64,000 nt of DNA, from positions 62,001 to 126,000 of the forward strand of contig NZ_BMML01000008.1 in the NCBI RefSeq assembly GCF_014645815.1, written 5' to 3'. Made by a program: the position numbers and the translations under genes. This DNA is from Streptomyces fuscichromogenes (GTDB lineage: Bacteria > Actinomycetota > Actinomycetes > Streptomycetales > Streptomycetaceae). Positions 61,139-64,000 of this stretch are shown one piece after another. Every line of letters begins with the position of its first letter. Position 1 is the first letter of the stretch. Under the pieces are notes generated by a model. It was given only the letters and a program-made list of their open reading frames with translations, did no database searches and had not been told where the DNA came from.

Positions 61139-62332
61139 CTACAGCCCCACGATCGCGTTCCATCGCTTGGCGAAGTCGACCCGTTCCTCCGAGGTGATGT
61201 CGCGGGCGATGGCGAGGCGCTTGCGCATGGCGGTGTTCGGGAAGATCAGGGGATTGTCGGCGAGGGCCGCGGTGTCCTTGTCCTTGGAGTCGGCGAGGAC
61301 CTGCTGGGCGGCCGGGACGGGGCAGACGTAGTTGACCCAGGCGGCCAGCTCGGCGGCGACCTGCGGGTCGTAGTAGTAGTCGATGAGACGTTCCGCGTTG
61401 GCCTTGTGGGCGGCGCGGTCCGGGATCATCAGGGAGTCCGACCAGAGCTCCGCGCCCTCCTCGGGGACGACGAACCGGATGTCGGGGTTGTCGGCCTGGA
61501 GCTGGATGACGTCGCCGGAGTACGCCTGGCAGGCCAGGACGTCGCCGCTGACCAGGTCCTTCGTGTAGTCGTTGCCCGTGAAGCGGCGGATCTGGCCCCG
61601 GTCGATCTGCTTCTGCACCTCGTCGCAGACGTCGTGGAAGTCGTCGGCCGTCCACTGGGTGATGTCCACGCCGTTGCCCTGCATGAGCAGCGCGAACGCC
61701 TCGTCGAGGCCGGAGAGCAGGGTCACCCGGCCCTTGAGGTCGCTCGCCCAGAGGTCCTTGACGTGCCGGATCTCGCGGCCGAGCTTCCTGCGGTTGTACG
61801 CGATGCCGGTGATGCCCGACTGCCACGGCACGGTGTAGAGGCGGCCCGGGTCGAAGGCGGGCGAGCGGAGCAGCGGGTCCAGGTACTTCGCCACGTTCGG
61901 CTGCCGGGCGCGGTCCATCCTCTGGACCCAGCCCAGACGGACGAAGCGCGCACACATCCAGTCGCTGATGACGATCAGGTCCCGGCCGGTGGACTGGTGG
62001 TTCATCAGCGCGGGGCTGATCTTGCCGAAGAACTCGTCGTTGTCGTTGATCTCCTCGATGTAGTCGACGGAGATCCCGGTGTGCTTCTCGAAGGCGTCCA
62101 GGGTGGGCCGCTTGTTCGGGTTGTCGTCGTCCACGTCGATGTACAGCGGCCAGTTCGCGAAGACCAGTCTGTGGTCCGTGGCGGACAGGTCGGTGACGGC
62201 GCGGTCGCCTGCCTTCACGTAGGCGGCCGGCACCCCGCAGCCCGCCAGCGCACCGAGCGCGGCGGTGCCGCCGAGCGCGCGCAGCAGGGAACGACGGGAG
62301 AGCGCGGGCGTTCGGGGAGGATTCTGGGGCAC
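61139..62332 (-). CDS. Second PotD-like polyamine-binding lipoprotein, without a transporter partner
   Basis: 397 aa from the GTG at 62332; an ATG at 62422 would add 30 Arg/His-rich residues before the signal and is less likely. Twin-arginine-like LSRRSLLRALGG and lipobox LAGCG. It shares long blocks with the PotD at 19511-20746: DNDEFFGKI, RDLIVISDWM, RRFTGNDYT, DVIQLQADNPD, NAERLIDYYYDPQ. No permease or ATPase gene is adjacent, so it may use the PotABC system 42 kb away or act as a sensor. Stop lies near the ISAzo13 remnant. Confidence 0.85.
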   Translation of the reverse strand: MPQNPPRTPALSRRSLLRALGGTAALGALAGCGVPAAYVKAGDRAVTDLSATDHRLVFANWPLYIDVDDDNPNKRPTLDAFEKHTGISVDYIEEINDNDEFFGKISPALMNHQSTGRDLIVISDWMCARFVRLGWVQRMDRARQPNVAKYLDPLLRSPAFDPGRLYTVPWQSGITGIAYNRRKLGREIRHVKDLWASDLKGRVTLLSGLDEAFALLMQGNGVDITQWTADDFHDVCDEVQKQIDRGQIRRFTGNDYTKDLVSGDVLACQAYSGDVIQLQADNPDIRFVVPEEGAELWSDSLMIPDRAAHKANAERLIDYYYDPQVAAELAAWVNYVCPVPAAQQVLADSKDKDTAALADNPLIFPNTAMRKRLAIARDITSEERVDFAKRWNAIVGL

Positions 62333-62423
62333 CCCTGCAGCATGCCGCCGATGCCGGTGATCGGACAATCGACGCTGCGTCGAGCGCCCCGACGCGGACC
62401 GGACACCTTGTCGATGACCCATG

Positions 62424-63641
62424 TCAACACCGGGTTACGTGGGCGGTCACCGGCGGTAGGGCCAGCTCGACGGTGAGTCCTCCCGTGGGGTGCGGGTGCG
62501 CCCGTACCCGGCCGCCGTGGGCCGCGACGACCGCCGCCGCGATGGACATCCCGAGGCCGAGACCGTCCCGATGGGGGCCCCTCCCGCGCGAGCGTGTTCG
62601 AGCGTGGGGGAGCACCCGGTCCTCCGCGCCGAGCCGCCGGAACGGCTGGAACAGCTCCGCCGCCCGGTCCGCCGGGATCACCGGCCCGCTGTTGGCGATC
62701 CGCAGCCCCGGCCGCCCGGCCGCGTCCACCCCCGTCCACACCCGCACCCAGCCGCCCTCCGGGAGGTTGTGCCGGACGGCGTTGTCGGCGAGGTTGACGA
62801 CGAGCCGTTCGATGAGCTGCGGATCTCCGTACACGGGCGCGTGTTCGAGCCGCACCGCCAGCCGTACGCCGGTGTGCGGGAGCCACGCCTGTACGACCTG
62901 CGCCAGGTCGACCAACTCCCGCCGCTCCAGACCGCACTGGCTGCGGGCCAGGGTCAACAGCGCGTCGATGAGCCGCTCCTGCTCCTGCCCGGCCGCCCGC
63001 ACTCGCAGCAGGGCAGCCCGCAACGCGTCCACGGAGGCGTCAGGGTCGGCGAGAGTGACGTCGACGACCGCCTGTTGGAGCGTGAGCGGGGTGCGCAGCT
63101 CGTGCGAGGCGTTGGCGACGAACCGCTTCTGGGCCTCGAACGCGCCCTCCAGCCGGGCGAGTACACCGTCGATGGTGTCCGCCATCGCCTTCAGCTCGTC
63201 CCCCGGTCCGGTCACGGCGAGCCGTTCGTGCAGGTTGTCGGCGGAGATCCGGCGGGCGGCGGCGGTCATGGTGCGCAGCGGCGCCAGCACCCGCCCGGCC
63301 ATCAGCCAGCCCAGGGCGACCGACAGGACGACCATCACGGCGAACGCGACACCGGCCTCGATGAGGAGCTGCCGCATCTGGTCCGCGCGGACGGCCTCGG
63401 CGAACGCGCGGACGGACGGCGGGACCGGCGCGCCGGTTGCCGAGGAGTCCCCGTCGGGTACCGGACCGTCGCCGCTCCCGCCGGAGGCAAAGGTCTCGCC
63501 GCCCTCCGCGCTCGCGGCGAGGAAGTAGGTGAATCCCAGCAGCAGCGCGCCGGCCACCGTGAACAGGGCGCTGTAGAGGAGGGTGAGACGCCAGCGGATG
63601 CCGCGCGGACGCCAGGAGACCCACGGGATGCGGCCGTTCAT
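62424..63641 (-). CDS. Sensor histidine kinase (HisKA, OmpR-partner type)
   Basis: 405 aa from MNGRIPWVSWRPRG. Two membrane helices (about 17-42 and 95-118) flank an extracytoplasmic loop rich in Gly/Asp/Ser. HAMP (GWLMAGRVLAPLRTMTAAARR), HisKA with His180 in NASHELRTPL, and HATPase with NLADNAVRHNLPEGG, FRRLG and DGLGLGMSIAAAV follow. About 15 extra residues (VLPHARTRSRGRGPHR) sit between the F and G boxes. ATGA overlap with the regulator gene. Confidence 0.9.
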   Translation of the reverse strand: MNGRIPWVSWRPRGIRWRLTLLYSALFTVAGALLLGFTYFLAASAEGGETFASGGSGDGPVPDGDSSATGAPVPPSVRAFAEAVRADQMRQLLIEAGVAFAVMVVLSVALGWLMAGRVLAPLRTMTAAARRISADNLHERLAVTGPGDELKAMADTIDGVLARLEGAFEAQKRFVANASHELRTPLTLQQAVVDVTLADPDASVDALRAALLRVRAAGQEQERLIDALLTLARSQCGLERRELVDLAQVVQAWLPHTGVRLAVRLEHAPVYGDPQLIERLVVNLADNAVRHNLPEGGWVRVWTGVDAAGRPGLRIANSGPVIPADRAAELFQPFRRLGAEDRVLPHARTRSRGRGPHRDGLGLGMSIAAAVVAAHGGRVRAHPHPTGGLTVELALPPVTAHVTRC

Positions 63642-64000
63642 CGGATCCGGTACCCCGCCCGCTCCACCGTCTCGATCAACGGCGGTGTCCCCAGCTTGCG
63701 TCTGAGCCTGCTGACCGTCACCTTCACGGTCTGGCTGAACGGATCGGCGGCCTCGTCCCATGCCCGCTCCAGCAGTTCCTCGGCCGACACGACGGTTCCC
63801 TGTGCGCCCAGCAGCAGTTCGAGCACGGCGAACTCCTTGGGGCTGAGCGCCAGTCGGAGTCCGCCCCGGGTCGCCTCCCGTCGAGCCGGGTCGAGCCGTA
63901 GCTCGCCGCGAACCAGGACCGGCGGCAACGAGGGCTGCGCACGCCGCGCCAACGCCCGTATGCGGGCGACGAGTTCGGCGAACGCGAACGGCTTGGGCAG
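63638..64000 (-). CDS. OmpR-family response regulator, 5' end outside the window
   Basis: 120 residues are visible. The frame is open to the window end and begins with the end of a receiver domain (LPKPFAFAELVARIRALARR), followed by a complete winged helix (LALSPKEFAVLELLLGAQGT, QTVKVTVSRLRRKL, ETVERAGYRIR). It is transcribed ahead of the kinase with a four-base overlap. Confidence 0.92.
   Translation of the reverse strand: MPKPFAFAELVARIRALARRAQPSLPPVLVRGELRLDPARREATRGGLRLALSPKEFAVLELLLGAQGTVVSAEELLERAWDEAADPFSQTVKVTVSRLRRKLGTPPLIETVERAGYRIR

Overview
The window is very GC-rich, with strong third-position G/C bias, frequent GTG starts and long antisense reading frames. It carries Tat-type lipoproteins, ECF sigma and two-component systems, an actinobacterial inositol operon and a chitinase behind a DasR-type operator. 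All of this points to a Streptomyces chromosome. I see no tRNA, rRNA, CRISPR array, replication origin or complete insertion sequence.

Layout. 1-4.4 kb: a sugar-binding lipoprotein (cut by the window edge) diverges from a GH3 glycosidase, with LacI-type palindromes between them. 4.4-22.4 kb: a polyamine/GABA catabolism block. It holds an aldehyde dehydrogenase, a PucR regulator, a membrane ATPase, gabT, a five-gene putrescine/spermidine uptake and oxidation operon (dehydrogenase, potD, potA, potB, potC) and an FAD oxidase. A PAP2 phosphatase, a GH18 chitinase and a small gene behind a Shine-Dalgarno-sequestering hairpin are interspersed. 22.5-36.4 kb: housekeeping and regulatory genes. These are a NADAR protein, a DUF4190 protein, adenosine deaminase, a phosphodiesterase, a sigma factor fused to its own anti-sigma-like tail, an ABC exporter with a two-component system, an orphan response regulator behind a perfect 23-bp palindrome, malic enzyme, a LysR regulator and a DUF3291 gene.

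36.5-48.3 kb: inositol catabolism. A cysteine-bearing HTH regulator diverges from an IolE-like isomerase/dehydratase. Next come a phytanoyl-CoA-type dioxygenase plus SDR pair, a LacI regulator, and the iolC-aldolase-iolB-iolD-iolA operon. No inositol dehydrogenase (iolG) or inositol transporter is present here. 48.4-50.1 kb: a DUF1326/DUF2182 pair and a frameshifted gene remnant. 50.1-56.8 kb: a LuxR regulator diverges from a ribose-type ABC transporter followed by a YtcJ-like amidohydrolase, which looks like an uptake-and-hydrolysis locus for an unknown substrate.

56.9-61.1 kb is the accessory part: a decayed MmyB-type regulator, a doubly truncated epimerase, IS3 and ISAzo13 transposase remnants, and an intact two-gene membrane-protein operon of unknown function. 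The first gene of that operon carries two TTA codons, the only ones I found in the window, implying bldA control. 61.1-64 kb: an orphan PotD paralogue and a two-component system cut by the window end.

The polyamine genes form a logical route: uptake by PotABCD, oxidation by the FAD enzyme, aldehyde oxidation, transamination of GABA by GabT, and oxidation of succinate semialdehyde by the second dehydrogenase. Short tandem duplications are unusually common, including 13 perfect copies of an 8-bp unit. The best candidates for undescribed biology are the TTA-bearing membrane pair, the dioxygenase/SDR pair inside the inositol cluster with a shared promoter motif, the orphan ABC-amidohydrolase locus and the membrane ATPase next to the GABA genes.
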